Shown here: piece after piece, positions 1 through 14,200 of the stretch | Position numbering within the stretch: position 1 is the first letter of the stretch | Layout of the letters: every line of letters starts with the position of its first letter | NCBI RefSeq assembly: GCF_008831285.2 | Contig: NC_045140.1 | Location: 24,136,131-24,200,130, forward strand | Length of the DNA stretch: 64,000 nucleotides | Direction: 5' to 3' | Source: Nymphaea colorata | Lineage: Eukaryota > Streptophyta > Magnoliopsida > Nymphaeales > Nymphaeaceae | Program-made: the position numbers and the translations under genes | The notes under the pieces: model-generated | Database searches by the model: none | Told to the model about the DNA's origin: nothing | What the model saw: only the letters and a program-made list of their open reading frames with translations

Positions 1-576
1 AAAAATGTCACGTTGCCAACCATGCTCCCAAATTCGAAAGGGCAAGCATTCACATGCACACGCTAATACTGCCGATTGAACATGCTCGAGAGCCAAGACT
101 ACGGCCATAAACCATCATTTTTTCATCATCACACTATCTTTACAAGTATTTATTGAAAACTTGAACGTTTACGGCCCGATGTTTGTGCAGATGAAGGCCG
201 GAAAAAAGGGCATTCCCAAAAGCAGAACAGCGGCCAAAAAAAGGGCATTCCCGAGAGCAGAACAGCGGCCAATCGGGCAACCATCGACGAAATGGATCAA
301 AACATCAAAAGCCAGCACATCACCAATTTGCAACTTGTGAAACAGAAGGCCTTATGTGAACTACGAGCACCTACTATGTACATGTCCACGTAAGCTTTAT
401 GTATTGATGTTAGCTTAGGCGACCAGACCTTCGCATGCATACTTAGCATCAAACTGTTGCCTCCGAAAATGAAAGCAGCCTTCCTCGAACTTCAATCATG
501 AACATACCTTCAAAGTCGGCGAAAAGCCCCATGCCCTGATTAGAGCAAGCAGGTAACATGATTGACCTTTAACCAA
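1..576. other. 3' flank of ITPK copy 1
   Basis: This stretch lies downstream of the ITPK copy 1 stop codon on the minus strand. It should hold that gene's 3' untranslated region. A nearly identical 25-bp phrase (aaaaaagggcattcccgaaa-like) is repeated around 201-225 and 236-260. I see no other gene. Confidence 0.5.
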
Positions 577-3500
577 TCATCCGTAGCCAAGGAGGCTCTT
601 TTTGGACTTGCCCTGTCGTAGACTCAAGAAGAACTCGGTGAATATCTGCTCATAGTCGGGCATCTTGCCAAATCCTGAAAAGAACTAACAAAGTGGATAA
701 GGATCCAGAAATTATTTTTCCATCTGCTCTCTTCCCACTCCATTCCCTCAATGAATGTTGACAAATCATTTACCCCAAATGAAGAAATGAAATCAGAATA
801 GACCACTGATCACAAAACTACAAGCCAAAAGGAAAACAGTCAGCAATCCAGGGTGAAATACTAAATGGAGTTTATTTTAACCATAACACAGAAAAATTAA
901 AAAATAAGCCAGTGCGTGATAAAGAGTCTCACCAATTTAAATACCTCCGATTTCTTTCCTAATGCTACTACCCATATCTTCCGTTCCTCACTCCCCACTC
1001 TACTTCATAAGATCTTCCCCACTCCTAACAGAAAAAGCAAAATCAAAACAATCGGGGTTTCTAACCACCAATTCAATGCTTACATCACTATACTCCCAAA
1101 ATACAGGAAATTGGTCCTCAAATTGGCAAATAATCTAACAAGAGCTGGACAAACATGGAACCATCACAGGGGCCGATGGCCAAAACCGTCATAGGATACA
1201 GTTGATTCGCTGCTTGAAATAACACACACACACACACACATACACACACAAAACTTGAAACACTTCTTTGCTTTCCACATAAAAGCAAACAGTTGAATCG
1301 TTGTAAGACGCTATCCGGTTGATACTTTACAAGCCCATTTTCGGATATGATTTCCTATGGTCAAATAGAACCTCACACACTCTTTTTGCGCTTAAAAATA
1401 AGGAACAATTTTAAACCATCTTTATAACGTCTTCAATTTGGAAACAATAAATTTATAATTTGAAAATATGTACATAATACAACTCAAAAGGACAAAAAAA
1501 ATTAGTTTTTAACATCATTTCATAAGAACAAAAAGTGCACAAACTAAAAATTGCACCAACATGCATGTCAAGTAAGTTGCTCAGTCAAAGTACCATGCTG
1601 TAAATATATAAGATTTCCTACACCAAACTATTCTTTGTTGCCCGAACATGGTAACAATCTCAAAAACTAATGACTCTGCAACTTGATTGGGATATGGGAT
1701 GACAATTAAAAGATTAATTATCTTGTAACTCATTCCTTTAATAAAGGGAATGGGTGGAAAAGAACCATCATTATATACTCATTATTCATGTAAATCTGAG
1801 GTTTTCATGTCAAAATAAACTTTGAGGCATACCGGGGAAGTAGTTAATATCAATAACATAGAAGCTGTTTCTGGAACCATGCTCTCGGATTATGTCAATA
1901 TTGAATAGCTGAAGGCCCTGTAAAAAGGAAGGTAAGCTATGCATTCCAGTAAAATAACTGTTTACAGTAATGACACTACATGAAATACTTACCAACCGTA
2001 GACGGAGTTCTTGTGCAAGCTTTTCAAGCAGTGGCAATGGAGGAAACTCTACAATGAAAAGAAGATAGTTAAACAAAGACATGAAATCTGCATTTTTTTT
2101 CTGAAGAAGATCCACCCTAAAAGTTTAAAGAGCTCCAGGGATGGAAATTCATTTCTTTCAAGAACAGGTACAATAAGGTCTAACCAGCAACATAAGGATC
2201 TAAATCAGCATCATGAGCAGAAGCAGCTGCACAAGAGACCCTTGGAAACTGGATAACTCCAACATTATGTAATCGCTCAGACTTCTTGACGTCTGGTAAG
2301 GAAAATCGCCTCACAACTTTAATGGTTTCTCCAATAATGAAGACTTTAAAAAGTACACCACCTTCAATCACATCCAATGAAAGATCATGCGTCATCTTCA
2401 TGGTCAGTGTCAAACGTCACTATGTGATTCATGAGAATAAGATGCTGAACATAGTCTCACCATGGTTCACAAACTCCTGCAAAACCAAAGGCGGTTGAAG
2501 CTTTGACAGCGAAAACTGGTCATAAGCAAGAGACAGTTCATGGGATCTGGCAGTTCCATCCACAAGTAATGGCTTTGCAACTGAAACAATAATATCAAAC
2601 GGTTAAAATTCCTACCAAAGGATATCTCAAAAGGCATCAAAATGTCAAAACAGATGGAAAATTCTTTCATGAAATAAACGGCTCAACAGGCTCTAATCCA
2701 TGTGCCAGAGTGGCATTCATCAGCAGAACTGTGTTGCCAGCTATTTAGCACAGGTACATCAAAATATCCATCACACAAAAATTGGTTGTAAAATAACCAA
2801 TTATAACAATATTTGCAGCCGCACAGAAGTATTATCGTCCTAATATTCATGCTTGTGCAAAATATATAACCAGCTTCAAGCCACCAAATCATAACAATTT
2901 TATGGATATGTGGACAACCAAGTCACCAACTCAGGATGGTAAAAGAAAGGTGCTCTTAGGACTGGACCCACAGAAAACCAGAAGTTACAGTTTGGGAGAA
3001 GAAGATACTGCAACTGTGCACCCACAGTTGTGGAGGAATAGAAACCTCAGGCATTGAAGAGTGGGGATCCAATCACCTAGAAACATTCACAATTCCAGAA
3101 AATTTTTGTTTTGACTATTTCCAGAGAGAACAATTCAGCCACAGGTGGCATAAAAAAATATGGAAAAATTACAAGAATAAACCAGCAAACTAACCAAGAG
3201 GGAGCTTCAACCCAGCTCTATTTACTGCATCAGGAATGGAATTCGGATCTCCCTCTACAACTAGTTGCTTAGGAACACCAATCTTACCTGCCATATACAA
3301 ACAAAGCCGGCATTTGTGAAACAGACTTTAGATTAATATATTGTTTAGGACAGTCTCAGGTACACAACTTTCTGCCATTTGACAACATAATCACAACAAG
3401 CTTCAATTCTTTACAACAAAAACTTAACAAAAAGGATGAACTTCCTAAAATCATATCATATTCTTCGTACACAGAAAAGTACCACTTGAACTACATAAAT

Positions 3501-6500
3501 TCAAATCAGCAACGTCCTTAAGCATTGATTGGCGGTTGTGCAACTGCTTAATGGCATCAGGCGGATCAAGGACAGTGACCTCTGGGTGCTTCAGCTGGTA
3601 TTCCTGCAAGAAGGTCAAAGTAATTTCAGCTTTACCAGTTTGTACTTACTAACTAACAGTCATAAGTAGAACAAGAACAATAACATTAAGGTTCAAGGTC
3701 GTCAAAAAAACCACCAAAAGAACAGACAATTGATGCTGGTAAGAATAACATGCATGATGCATTCAGATCTCAATATGCACTGGTTAACAACCAAACATCA
3801 ATAGCTACCATCCATAAGTCACAAAATCATATTTCATAGGATATGCTCACACCCACAAGTCAGAGAATCATATCAGAGAACTGTTAAGTTGTTGAAGTTG
3901 TGAGATTTAGCTACAAAGTGAGTTGGTGTTAGGTGGCCAACCCTGAAAAAGCCTAGACAGGGATTAACCCGTCCTATTTGACATAATATATGGGGAAAAA
4001 TAGATGAAAGGAAGAAAAAAAAAGGGAAGTATGGGTTTTGAAATTCCTCCACCTGAAGCAATACACTAAAAGAAGAACAAACAAAAGCAATTAGATCTTC
4101 AGTGTTAAAAATGAAAAAAATACATTTCTTGTTTGAGGTGACAAGGAACGTCAGCCTACACATTCAGGCCGTTGCCCAATGCCTGGACTGGCCAGCCAGG
4201 CACCTCAGCGCACCTGGACAAACTTTTGATATATAGTTTGTCTCATCAAACAGTGGGGCATAAAAGGACATGTAATGATATCTTATAGCACCATAAGAAT
4301 GAGACCTGAACAAGCTCCCCTATTACAAGCATTTGATAGGAGTTGCCGCCAGTGCTGTCTGTAACATAATACAAGCACTCGATGACATCTACAGCTAGTG
4401 CTGTAACATGTCCTATTATATGATAAGTCATGTTCGGCAACTACCGCATAAATCATGATAGACCCATGAATCTAATTTGAAGGGTGTACCATAGGTAGTT
4501 GTGTTGTACAATATGGCTCATGTCATGTAATACAAACCTGGGGAACAGGGGGTTTTGAACAAAAGGACGGGCTCAAAACACATAGGATACAAGCAAAAAA
4601 CATAAGAGAACAGAAATTTGTTGAACAAAAATAGAGGAAAATGAAGCAGAATCAATTTAGACCTGACCAAAGCCAGCCCACACTAGAAGCTACATTAGCG
4701 GTAGGGCACAAGCTTAGCCATTAGTCAAGATGCAGCAAAGACCAGACAGCAACCGCTCTGCATATTAATGTAGACTGAGAAAAGAGGAAAAAGAAAAGAT
4801 TTTAGGCCTTTAGCATCAATACATGATTTCACTTGCCCACATTGAATTAGCCCAAGAGCAACATCATGCAAGAAGAAACATACAAGCACAAGTAATAAGC
4901 TGCATAAAGAATGTAATAAGACTTGGGACTTCATAACAACATAGAGACGTCGTACTATAATGTAGGCATTACTAACCTCTAGAACCTGACACCACTCTTT
5001 CCCTGAAATCTGCACAAAATGAAATTAACAAAAAAAAAATCTACTGAGATAGATTGAAATGGGGCAACGAAATTCATCTCCACTAATACAAACGTCGTAA
5101 ATTGGAAAAAATTCTGCATCACATATTAAAAAACAAAAAGGGAAAAGAAAAAAAAAAAACATTTCAAAGGGTCAAAAGGAAAGGTGAGGAAATGTAGAAT
5201 GCACAGACCTTATGCAGGACAATGTCAAATGGGCCTTGGTCCAAAAGAGATCTACTTTGATCGATGGCGACAAACACTATTCCTTTCTTCCTGCACCACT
5301 TAAAGGATATCACGTTTTATAATGACGGTTTCCGATACAAAATGCATACATCACATGGCAACCTTAATCAAACTTCTTAAGCAATCAATGGGATGAAATA
5401 GTCAAAGAATAAAAGCCTCCAACAAAGTCAAAATGTTTAAAAACTGTTTGGCATATGGCTAGCTCTACTCAAATATCACACGGATCACAAAATAGCAATA
5501 GGAAGCCTACAGCAATTACATCCTTGTTAAAGAAGTCAAATAGCATAGCGTATCGTTACTAAATAGACTTCTGCAATACACGATGAACACATGGTCAACA
5601 AGCTGCAGCAATAGAGAGGATTTTAAGTTTTAACAACTGATACTCTACTATGTTAAGTTGTACAGTTGGTATAGTCTGAAGATGAAGAAAGGTGAAGATA
5701 CCTTCTCACAAATTTCAACAATAATACATTTTGCAATCATGAGAACCTCAAAATTCGAACTGAGATGTTAATAGTGTGATATCAATGTATCATTACATCA
5801 ACCGCCTCTATATTGAACCGATAAAACTACCTAACAAGCACCATCTATCCTCCATCTTTTGCATCAGGATTCTGGTTACCCAATTCAAAAGCTATAATAA
5901 CAGGCAACCGGATTCAGTCCACGACCTCCATAATTCTCCCCTCCCTCTCTTTTCTTTCTTATTTTATTATCTTATTTATTTTATCAATACATACAACTCG
6001 TGTACATAAAGGCGATATATGTAAGCTGAGAATTGAATAACGATGAACCATTGAATCATATGTAAACGGGATCATATTATAGCCCCGACCATGCCCACCC
6101 CGGCCCCCCTCCCCAAAAAGAAAAAAAAAAAACATAGGGGCCTTCTTAATGAGAAGTAATAAGTTCCGAGAAAGTGACAAAAAAAAGCCAGCCCATACCA
6201 TGACTCGCTGGATTGTCAATATCCACATCACAAGCCAGCCAAGACCGAACCTACACCATACAAGGCACAGCAGTTATGAAGTTCCAAAAGGTTGTAAGAA
6301 GTTCTGGTTTGAAGTCACGATCAAATCATAATGCAGCAAAAATCTTTCACGGCCCTCGGGAGTATGGAGTACGAACTGTAGATTCATTATTGTCCAGTGG
6401 CGCATAAGACAACCACTTAAAACTAAAGGCAGGGAAAGATAGTTATCCACGACTTTGCAAGATATGTGAGTTGCACGGAAGATATGTGTATTAAAATGGC

Positions 6501-7395
6501 ACGCTATGTTCCACAAAAAATTTTGCAACATCCATGTGCAAAGACCACAAGAACCTTATCTCTTATTCCAAGTTCAAGAAAAAAGATTCAGAAGAATATT
6601 CCCCCAAGCCTCTCCAACGGCGTCAGAACGACCTATACATGTTGACCAAGATTTGTCCCTCGTCCATCGCATAGGTCACGATGACAGAAAATAAAAAGTA
6701 GAAAAAGAAAATCAGAGACGTAACAGCGAGATCCCAATATATTATTACGGAAAAAATTCTGACCCGTTCATCTCCCTATTTCATAACTCAACGCAAATCT
6801 ATGGGCTGTAGTGTCAGTGTCGGCGCCAAGAACCGAACGGCAGCATATTACTGATTAAATCAAAGCTCCCATAGGTTCCTTAATGTCAACTTCCCGGGTT
6901 CTGGTCGAAAATCATTGACCAACGTCCTCTCCCCCCTCCTCCCACGAATATCGTAACGACATCCTGACACCCCAATAACAATAAAGATCAAGAACAATGA
7001 AGCTACATCCGTGCAACGGGATTAAAGAAAACGCCGTAATCCATATCGAACAGGGAGGAAACGAAACAAGAAAGCAAAGGAACAAAAACAAGACAATTCA
7101 GTTCGTAAAGAAACCTGGCTAATCCTTCGAGCGTGGGGCGCAAGAAGCTCTTGATCTTCTTGGACGTGAGCGCGTAGCCGACGACCAGCTTCTGCTGAGG
7201 CGGCAAAGAAGGGACAGAGTTGACGGTCAAGGAGTACAACGCCCCACCGCTGTTCTCCTCCTTCTCCCCCCACTCCGTGTCGTTCCGGCAACCGACCTTG
7301 AGGGAATCGGCGACGTTGTCGATCTTCATGGCGCTCCAATCCCGTCCAACGGAGACCCTCGGGGACACCATCACCGACTCGCCGTTCACCCTCAT
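577..7395 (-). CDS. ITPK: Inositol-tetrakisphosphate 1-kinase, ITPK2/3-like (tandem copy 1)
   Basis: The ten coding exons are 7115-7395, 5209-5290, 4977-5009, 3483-3603, 3195-3287, 2461-2580, 2185-2361, 1993-2048, 1833-1917 and 577-674. All junctions are GT-AG and the frame closes at 381 aa. The family phosphorylates inositol tris/tetrakisphosphates with ATP in the cytosol and nucleus and feeds phytate and inositol pyrophosphate synthesis. Residues 68-76 read QKLVVGYAL, the family's N-terminal motif, followed by the ATP-grasp core. Visible motifs are DGTARSH (211-217), LQEFVNHG (ending at 244), VVRRFSLPD, and the Mg-binding set D329 in FNID and D344/N346 in DINYFPG. The nearest relatives I recall are Arabidopsis ITPK2 and ITPK3 ([12 protein letters not shown]-type segment). 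The first ATG is MRVNGES; a longer frame upstream has no ATG. Exon sizes 2-10 are identical to those of copy 2 downstream. Confidence 0.94.
1223..1250. repeat. (CA)n microsatellite
   Basis: A CA dinucleotide run with one interruption lies in intron 9 of ITPK copy 1. Confidence 0.9.
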
Positions 7396-7650
7396 TCCTT
7401 CCCCGACCCCTCCCGCCAAACCCAGAGAGAACCACCCTCTCTCCGAACCCTAAAGAAACGAGAAGCGGTCCTCCCGCCAAAACGACGATCGCAGAAAACC
7501 CTAACCACTCGCCACATTCGGCAGAGGGTCCTCGGAAGGATCGGCGGACGGGGAGAAGGGAGAGAGTTGAGACTCGAGAGAGGGAAGACAAGGCCGAGGC
7601 AGGGGACGCGTATTTGTAGTAGGAGGAGGGAAGGGAGAGTGGGGGATGAG
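7396..7650 (-). promoter_or_regulatory. ITPK copy 1 leader and proximal promoter
   Basis: This GC-richer stretch directly precedes the ITPK copy 1 start. It contains a telo-box-like AAAACCCTAACC at 7495-7506 (plus-strand reading) and a second AACCCTAAAG at 7446-7455. Telo-boxes are known near plant transcription starts. A weak TATA-like ACAAATAC reads on the minus strand near 7610-7618. The transcription start itself cannot be fixed from sequence. Confidence 0.35.
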
Positions 7651-10600
7651 GGGGGCGGGCCCCACAGCTGCCTCGTCCAGGAAACCGTCGTTTCAGGAAA
7701 ATAACCTGAACAATCTCTCTTGTACTTTTCTTTACGCTCTTTTCGGCCTCGTGACGGGAAAGCGCCAAGTCCATCCAGGTTTGTCCAAAAAGTCTTAACA
7801 TCTATCGGAAAATTACAAGGATTGCCTTTTCGCATGAACCGTAAGAAAAGTGTATCCGGCTCTGCCAGCGGCGCGAATACATCGCCCGCGACCAAGGGTA
7901 AACTAGTCAACTTGAAAAAGGCTTCGTTTCGGTTCCTCGCCTACCGGTTTCCGTGACCTTACTTAATTGGATCCGGATCTAAAATCATGGGAGAAAACTT
8001 AAAATGCAAACGATTATAAAATATAAAATTTTTAAAAAATTAATAGCGAATACCATGTGGCACCGACGGCCCAGACGGAACTAGTTTTAAATCTGAACCC
8101 CAAAGTGGGAGAGCTCATGGTTTGTTATTTTATATATTTAAAAAATAAAAAGTTGCCGCATATTCTTCTCACCCAAGATACGGTGACGCTAGAAATTATA
8201 CGCTTATTGCAGGCATGACTCTTTTACCTTTTTAAATGATGATCAATCTCTTATTATCAATCTTATAGTTAGTATGTGAAAACCTTAAAGAGTGATTTGA
8301 GTTCAATAATATTCTCCACACCTGTCACAATTTTACAATAAGATTGTACTACAACGTAGCATGTGCAACACATTTTAAACTATATATTGAGGCATTTGTG
8401 TTCATATGGAACCTAAGTTGTTAAAGAATTGTTAGTTGCTCCACATATCTTTGAAAGATAAGATTGCTCCCAATAATTTCTTTCTTTATTAACAAAAGAA
8501 TATAAACAGCCAATCAACAAGTCGAATCCAATACCACCAATTAGACGAACGAGAAAAAATATATACAGCACAGAGTTGAGATGCATCAATTTATTATAAA
8601 ACTGGATAAGCATGGACGTTTCATTTTACTTGATGATAAAGTATCCATAACTAGTTTGTGCTGTTTTCTTGGATAAGTAGTACGCCTTTAGAACTAATAG
8701 GGACGTACTAACCGTTTTCCATAATCGCTATCATGTACTAACGCACTTATACTTAAATAACAATGCAATTGGTCACACACGAACAAGTTGATGATCAACA
8801 AAGATATGTTTAAAAACTAATAAAGTCGCATATTCAAACAAAAGCAAGATCAAGACCAAAAAGTTTTTATCTTGTCTAGTTGTTTATTAAGATTGGGTCC
8901 ATAATAACTTAAAACAGGGTACTAACCTTGTAGTTTTATGCTGGCCAGGCGAGCGGAAAAGGCTAAGTTTGATAGCTTTGGATATGAGATTTGAAGCTGA
9001 CTTTAAATTCGTGTTAGGTTAAATCAACAACTTAAGCAAACAATAGATTTCTCAATTGGGGATCTCAAATCTATGTAACCTTATGAAAACCGTGGTAACC
9101 AGGGGCAGGGACGGAGCCAGAAATTTTTTATGAGGGGGCTGAATTAAAGTTTCTAAAACACATTTTTTGTCATCCAAAACAAAAAAACAGGTTTAAAATT
9201 CAAAAACTAGTTTTTTTGTCATGTTATTCAAACGCCAAAACGACTAAAGGAATAGTTTTCACAAAACCAGCTTTTGATGAAAACCATTTTTTCATGGGTT
9301 ACATCCAAACGCTGCCTTAATTTTCTTTCTTTGTTTCTGACTTTTCTGCTTGCTACACGTATTTTATTTTTCTAACATCAGCTTCTGCTTGTATGTCTAA
9401 TACCGGCGGCACGCTGATGTCTTTTTCCAGCATAATTTAGAGGCAGCTTCTTAGTCAATCACCTGATTTGCTTTCATTTGCGACATATTGATTTGAATAT
9501 TTGCTGGCAACGGGACCAATGACCTTTTCTAGTACGTCTAGCTAATATTCAGTTGCAAAATTCAAATTTAATACATGACAAATTACCAATAGAAGATTCA
9601 CATAAAAAATCAAGTAATTAAGCGCTTAGCAGCCATCACCTTGTTGATTGTAAAATATAAACTCAGATCATCAGATTCAAGTGAGTTTTGCGAAATCAAG
9701 CCAAGATTCGCTGATTCAAACTGGGTCAGGCATAGTCATGGCCGAGTTTTAGGCAAAAACTAATCTCCCTGATAAGTTGACCTGGCAGAGTCAACAAGTT
9801 GACTCTCATCAAGTTTTAAAACACTGGACTACGTAGCACTGTGACATTGATGCAATTTCTTAGAAACTGTTCTAAGATGTGGCAGGAGCTTGAACCTTCC
9901 TGGAAGGTTCTTCATTATTAAAAAAGTAGAAAAGTAAAATTGGCGGCTGAAATATGGATAGTGACGGCAATAAAAAAAAAAACTGGAAATTCTTTTGAGT
10001 TGGAAGAATGTAAAGGGAAAATTATGTTTTATTATCACTCGCTAGAGCTTAACTATGCTAAGATTCAAAAGACTAATGTTCTAAATATCTTTAAAGAACA
10101 AAATCAAAGTTTGGCAGTCAGTAATTTCTGAAAATTAAATGAGCCTTCCTGCATGCAAAAAGGGTATACATATTGGATACATCCACCGTTCCAGCTTTGA
10201 CCTAGACCTTATAACCTATCAACTTCACATTTTCAAAGCGGAACACAATCACTACCATCCATGGTTTTATGATTGTCACCGTCATGAACAGTAGTTATAT
10301 ACTTTTCGGCAAGTCTATTTCATGGAAAATGGTTGAGTGAGACTGAGGAAGAGGATCTAAGTGCCCTTTGCAAATGGATTTTAGCAGATGATCGTATCTG
10401 CTGTTGATATCACCGTCTATCAAATACTTGCAATTTGTTTTAAATATCAAGATGTTACTAAAATCAGTGATCTCTATTCCCAAGTGTTACTAAAATCGGT
10501 CAGTCTGAATAACTGTGAAAAGCTGATTATAAATATCTTGAATTACTCTCAATTTTTTTTTTCATTTTTATAAGAAGAAAATCATAATTCATTGGTGACC

Positions 10601-11260
10601 TATTCGACCAAGTCAATGAATCGGCTGACTGAATCGATCACGTCGCTCATCAATAGCGGAGCTACTTGTTGGCTGGAGTAAGCCACAGCCCACGCCCGCC
10701 CCATCAAAAATCTCATTCTAATGTATTAACATCACATTGCTATGACTCCCAACACATTTGTGTGATGAAAAATACTGGCTCCGCCACTGATTTTGCTATT
10801 TCGCTGGCAGTTTAACTTTCCAATGTATGTATAATTAAATAGGAAACAAACTTTTTATCCACTTTGACTACTTACAAAGATGTTTCCGGCAATTTTCGTT
10901 CTTTCACCGAGTTTCTTCCCGTGTTATTTTTATAACATCCAGCTGTTTTGCATGTGCTCCCGTCCACGTTCACAAAAATTACATTTTGGTTTGCCCATTT
11001 TGACCCGTAACAAGAAATTCGAGTGCACTTTGCGACAATCAGGAGCAAAACTTGACCCCTCATATGGAGCTTTCGCCCGAAATTATACGGAAACACATTG
11101 AAATCTACAAGATTGCTCATATGTCTAACTACTTTTGCAAGCAAAGCATTGGATTAAAGCACCAGCGCTGAAAATTCCGGGACTTCAATTTCAAGGATGT
11201 CGGCTGCTGCCAAATCTCCGGTCTAAAGTCTGCGAGTAGGATACCCACATTAACCCACCA
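7651..11260. other. Spacer between the two ITPK genes
   Basis: This is AT-rich DNA without a supportable gene. The 11.0-11.26 kb part should include the 3' flank of ITPK copy 2. It holds the MITE-like repeat at 9150-9316 and two hAT-type end motifs (GGACGGAGCCAG at 9109-9120, inverted GGCTCCGCC at 10778-10786). These two have no matching target-site duplication. Confidence 0.6.
9150..9316. repeat. MITE-like repeat, CATCCAAACGC family
   Basis: The stretch has phrases such as GTCATCCAAAAC, a lone ACTAGTTTTTTTG and ACATCCAAACGC. Similar phrases recur at 33395-33535 and 62990-63140. The shared edges and low-complexity interior suggest a short non-autonomous DNA transposon family, but I could not define a target-site duplication. 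Confidence 0.4.
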
Positions 11261-14200
11261 TCAGTTCTTGCCAACATGGTGCTCCTTGGATTTGCCTTCC
11301 ACTAGGCTCAGGAGAAAGTCGGTGAATATGTGCTCATAATCAGGTATCTTTTCATATCCTGTAGAAAGAGTTCAAAGGGAGATAATGAGGATGCAGCCAC
11401 TATAGGAGAGGTGAAAACAGAACACTGATTATTGGGATGTGCCACGATGAGAATGGTTAAGGAAGCAGGTGACAGTTGAGAGACAATTGCGCATGTTTCA
11501 ACTTTTTTCCTAAACGATCGGAAGCTTATATGGCAGTCGTGAATAAAATCCTTCTGAACTCCTGTGATGACCTTTTCCAGCCCGTGCTATTTGTAGAAAA
11601 ACAGGTCAAGCAGTTGGTTGGGCGTCTGACTAAAGTTATCTAGAAATCTCACAGTGCAAGCAGTTGGTTGGGACTAAAGTTATCAAGAAATCTCAAAGTG
11701 CACAAAGACGTAAAAAAATTTCTCCAAGCTCAGAAAGGTGGCATGGCTTCATCAGGTTTTGGACACTTAAAGCGAAACAAAATCTACTATAAAGTATCAA
11801 AATTGGAAAACAAAACTCAAGGTAGTTAGAGAAGTCATAGTTTACTCATATTTCATAGATATGGCTGGCATCATCCAATGAAAACAAATGGGATCAGTCT
11901 CTGCAATGTCAAATCCAGCCATGGACTGTAAGGCCCTATAATTTCAAGCAAGTGCAATTAGAGACATGCATTCAAACACATATAATATATATGGTTTAAG
12001 AGATACTTATTTGTGTATCTACTTGCTTATAACCTTAGAACCAATCAAAACTGGTTATTATGTCTTAATGGGGCAGCGTAGGAATAAATGAAGGCATTAA
12101 ATTAAAATGAAGTAGTTATAAAAATAAATAAGGTGGTTGGAGAAAAAGAACATAGTTAAGAGACATAGGAAAGACAAATGCCTCATTAAAGAGAATGGAG
12201 GAAACCAAAGAGTCACCTCCTCTAATAGAGAAAGGGGAGAATCAAATTCGGATAGAAATTTTAATGTCCTTGTGGAGGGCTTATTTGACTTGCTTTGGCA
12301 GCCTTTCAATCACCCAGTTGCTGCAGTAGTGGTGATGAAAGTTCCTGCATCAAAATTTTGGAAAGAAGAGAGAGAGAGAGATATCCCATTTTCTGCAACA
12401 TTCTTGGTGGAGAGCAAGGTTGGCAGCCACTGGGTTGCTCCTCTGTTATCTCAGTCAGAAAACAAGGAGTTGGAGGAGTTGCTGGTTGAGGCCTGGTGCA
12501 CATGCACATATATATATATATATATAGGTACATATATTCTGCCATGATAGTAAGGTTGTAACATGAATGACATTTGTAGGCTGCTGAAGTAAAAGATAGT
12601 GCTGATAGAGCAGGGACTGCCTATTCAGAACCAATTCTAGTAAGTAGTTTTACCTAGTTGAATGGATACAACTATAAAGTATTAGAGCACTTTTGAGAAG
12701 GACCTGTCATATTTGTCTTGCAAGGATAGGAAGCAGTTTGATTGATCTTGGAAGACTAAATTGGAGTCAGCAGATCTACAGGCAATCAGAAGCATATTCA
12801 TTTCAAGCTTACAGGTATGGGGATATCCAGAAATAAGTGCAGTATGTAGTTTTTGTATATTTTATCCGGTTGCCTAGAAATAAATATATAGGAATGTCTA
12901 AGGTGTAATTACATGTGTTCAGAAATATAAATGCGTATATTTAGGGTAATGCATGAGCTGTTTGTGTTTGTGAGATAACAGATGGAATATGGTATGTTCA
13001 AGATATAGTTATATGAAGCATGTTGTGGCACCCTTGTGTTGACATTGTTCGTGACATACGTTTCAAGTTCCACGAAGGTTTAAGTATGTTACAATTGATG
13101 GTATGTACGCATGACAGCAGTACATGATCATGTAACAGAATTATAGGCTACTGTTTCGTTGATATAATTCTACCTGAATACTTATTTTAGATATAAAGAA
13201 TCTCATGTTGCAGAAAACTGCAACGAAATTTACAGCAACTCATATCTCCTTATGCTCGAACATATACCACTAAGTATTCAAGCATTCAACAATCAACAGT
13301 AACAAGGGATCTATACGAGTAAAACTGTAAAAGCATAACTAAGGTTCAACAAACTGAATCTATGACATTGACATATTAACTTGTATGAAAGTAATGGGTC
13401 TGTGAACTGTTGTTCTAAACATGCTCAGCCACTAGTGAAGCCTAGGGTTCATGTATTTTCAAGGTACAGTATGTAGGTATATATATATATATGCGTATGG
13501 GTGTGCATGTCTATTAATATACATGGATATAAGCATATGTGCATTGCTACTATAAGGATTGATGCTGATAATGAATACAATATGTGGTCATTGAGACATG
13601 ATGCATCAAAATGTTGTTGGAAGGAACCAACTGAGATTACAATGCAACCGAAATGTAAAGTGGGATCAGATTTTATAAAAAGACAAGAACTCTTATATTT
13701 CATGAAGCATATGTTCACGTGTCTTTACGTGAAAAGATTTTGTGATGGTAGGACTGTGCTTGAGGGACCAAATCTATTGAACTAGGAATGCATGTTGTCT
13801 CCTTGTGATTTGTTTTTTTTGAGCACTAAACTCTATGGAAAGCTGTGCATATGAAACAGGATCAGCACCCAACTAAAAGTACTGCTTATTTTATTACATC
13901 TTTGTGTTATGATCATCATGACATTTCAGAAACCTATATCAGATCAAGACAAATCAATTCTAGGATTCATTTATGCTAGAGCTTGCATAATCCATAACCT
14001 TACTCAACAAAGCCATCTTATTGATACAAAACATGGCATGTAGAGACCATGGGTATGACCTGGGGGATTATAGGTATATTTTATAGTTGTCTGTGAAATT
14101 ACCATGCTGAAAGTAGCCTAGTGCATTAAATCATGAGTTGATAAAGTTAGGCATGGTTGCGGCCTATGTCACCAGAATGCTGGGTGCGGGTGCGGATGCG

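Noticed and set aside
7022-7801. Long minus-strand open frame overlapping ITPK copy 1 exon 1 and its promoter
   Set aside because: It runs through the true exon in another frame and continues past the splice donor; Arg/Ser-rich composition reflects GC-rich DNA.
9106-10789. A 1.7-kb hAT element with CAGGGACGGAGCCAG and CTGGCTCCGCCACTG ends
   Set aside because: The ends resemble petunia dTph1-type termini, but the 8-bp flanks do not match, so the pair may be from two different decayed elements.
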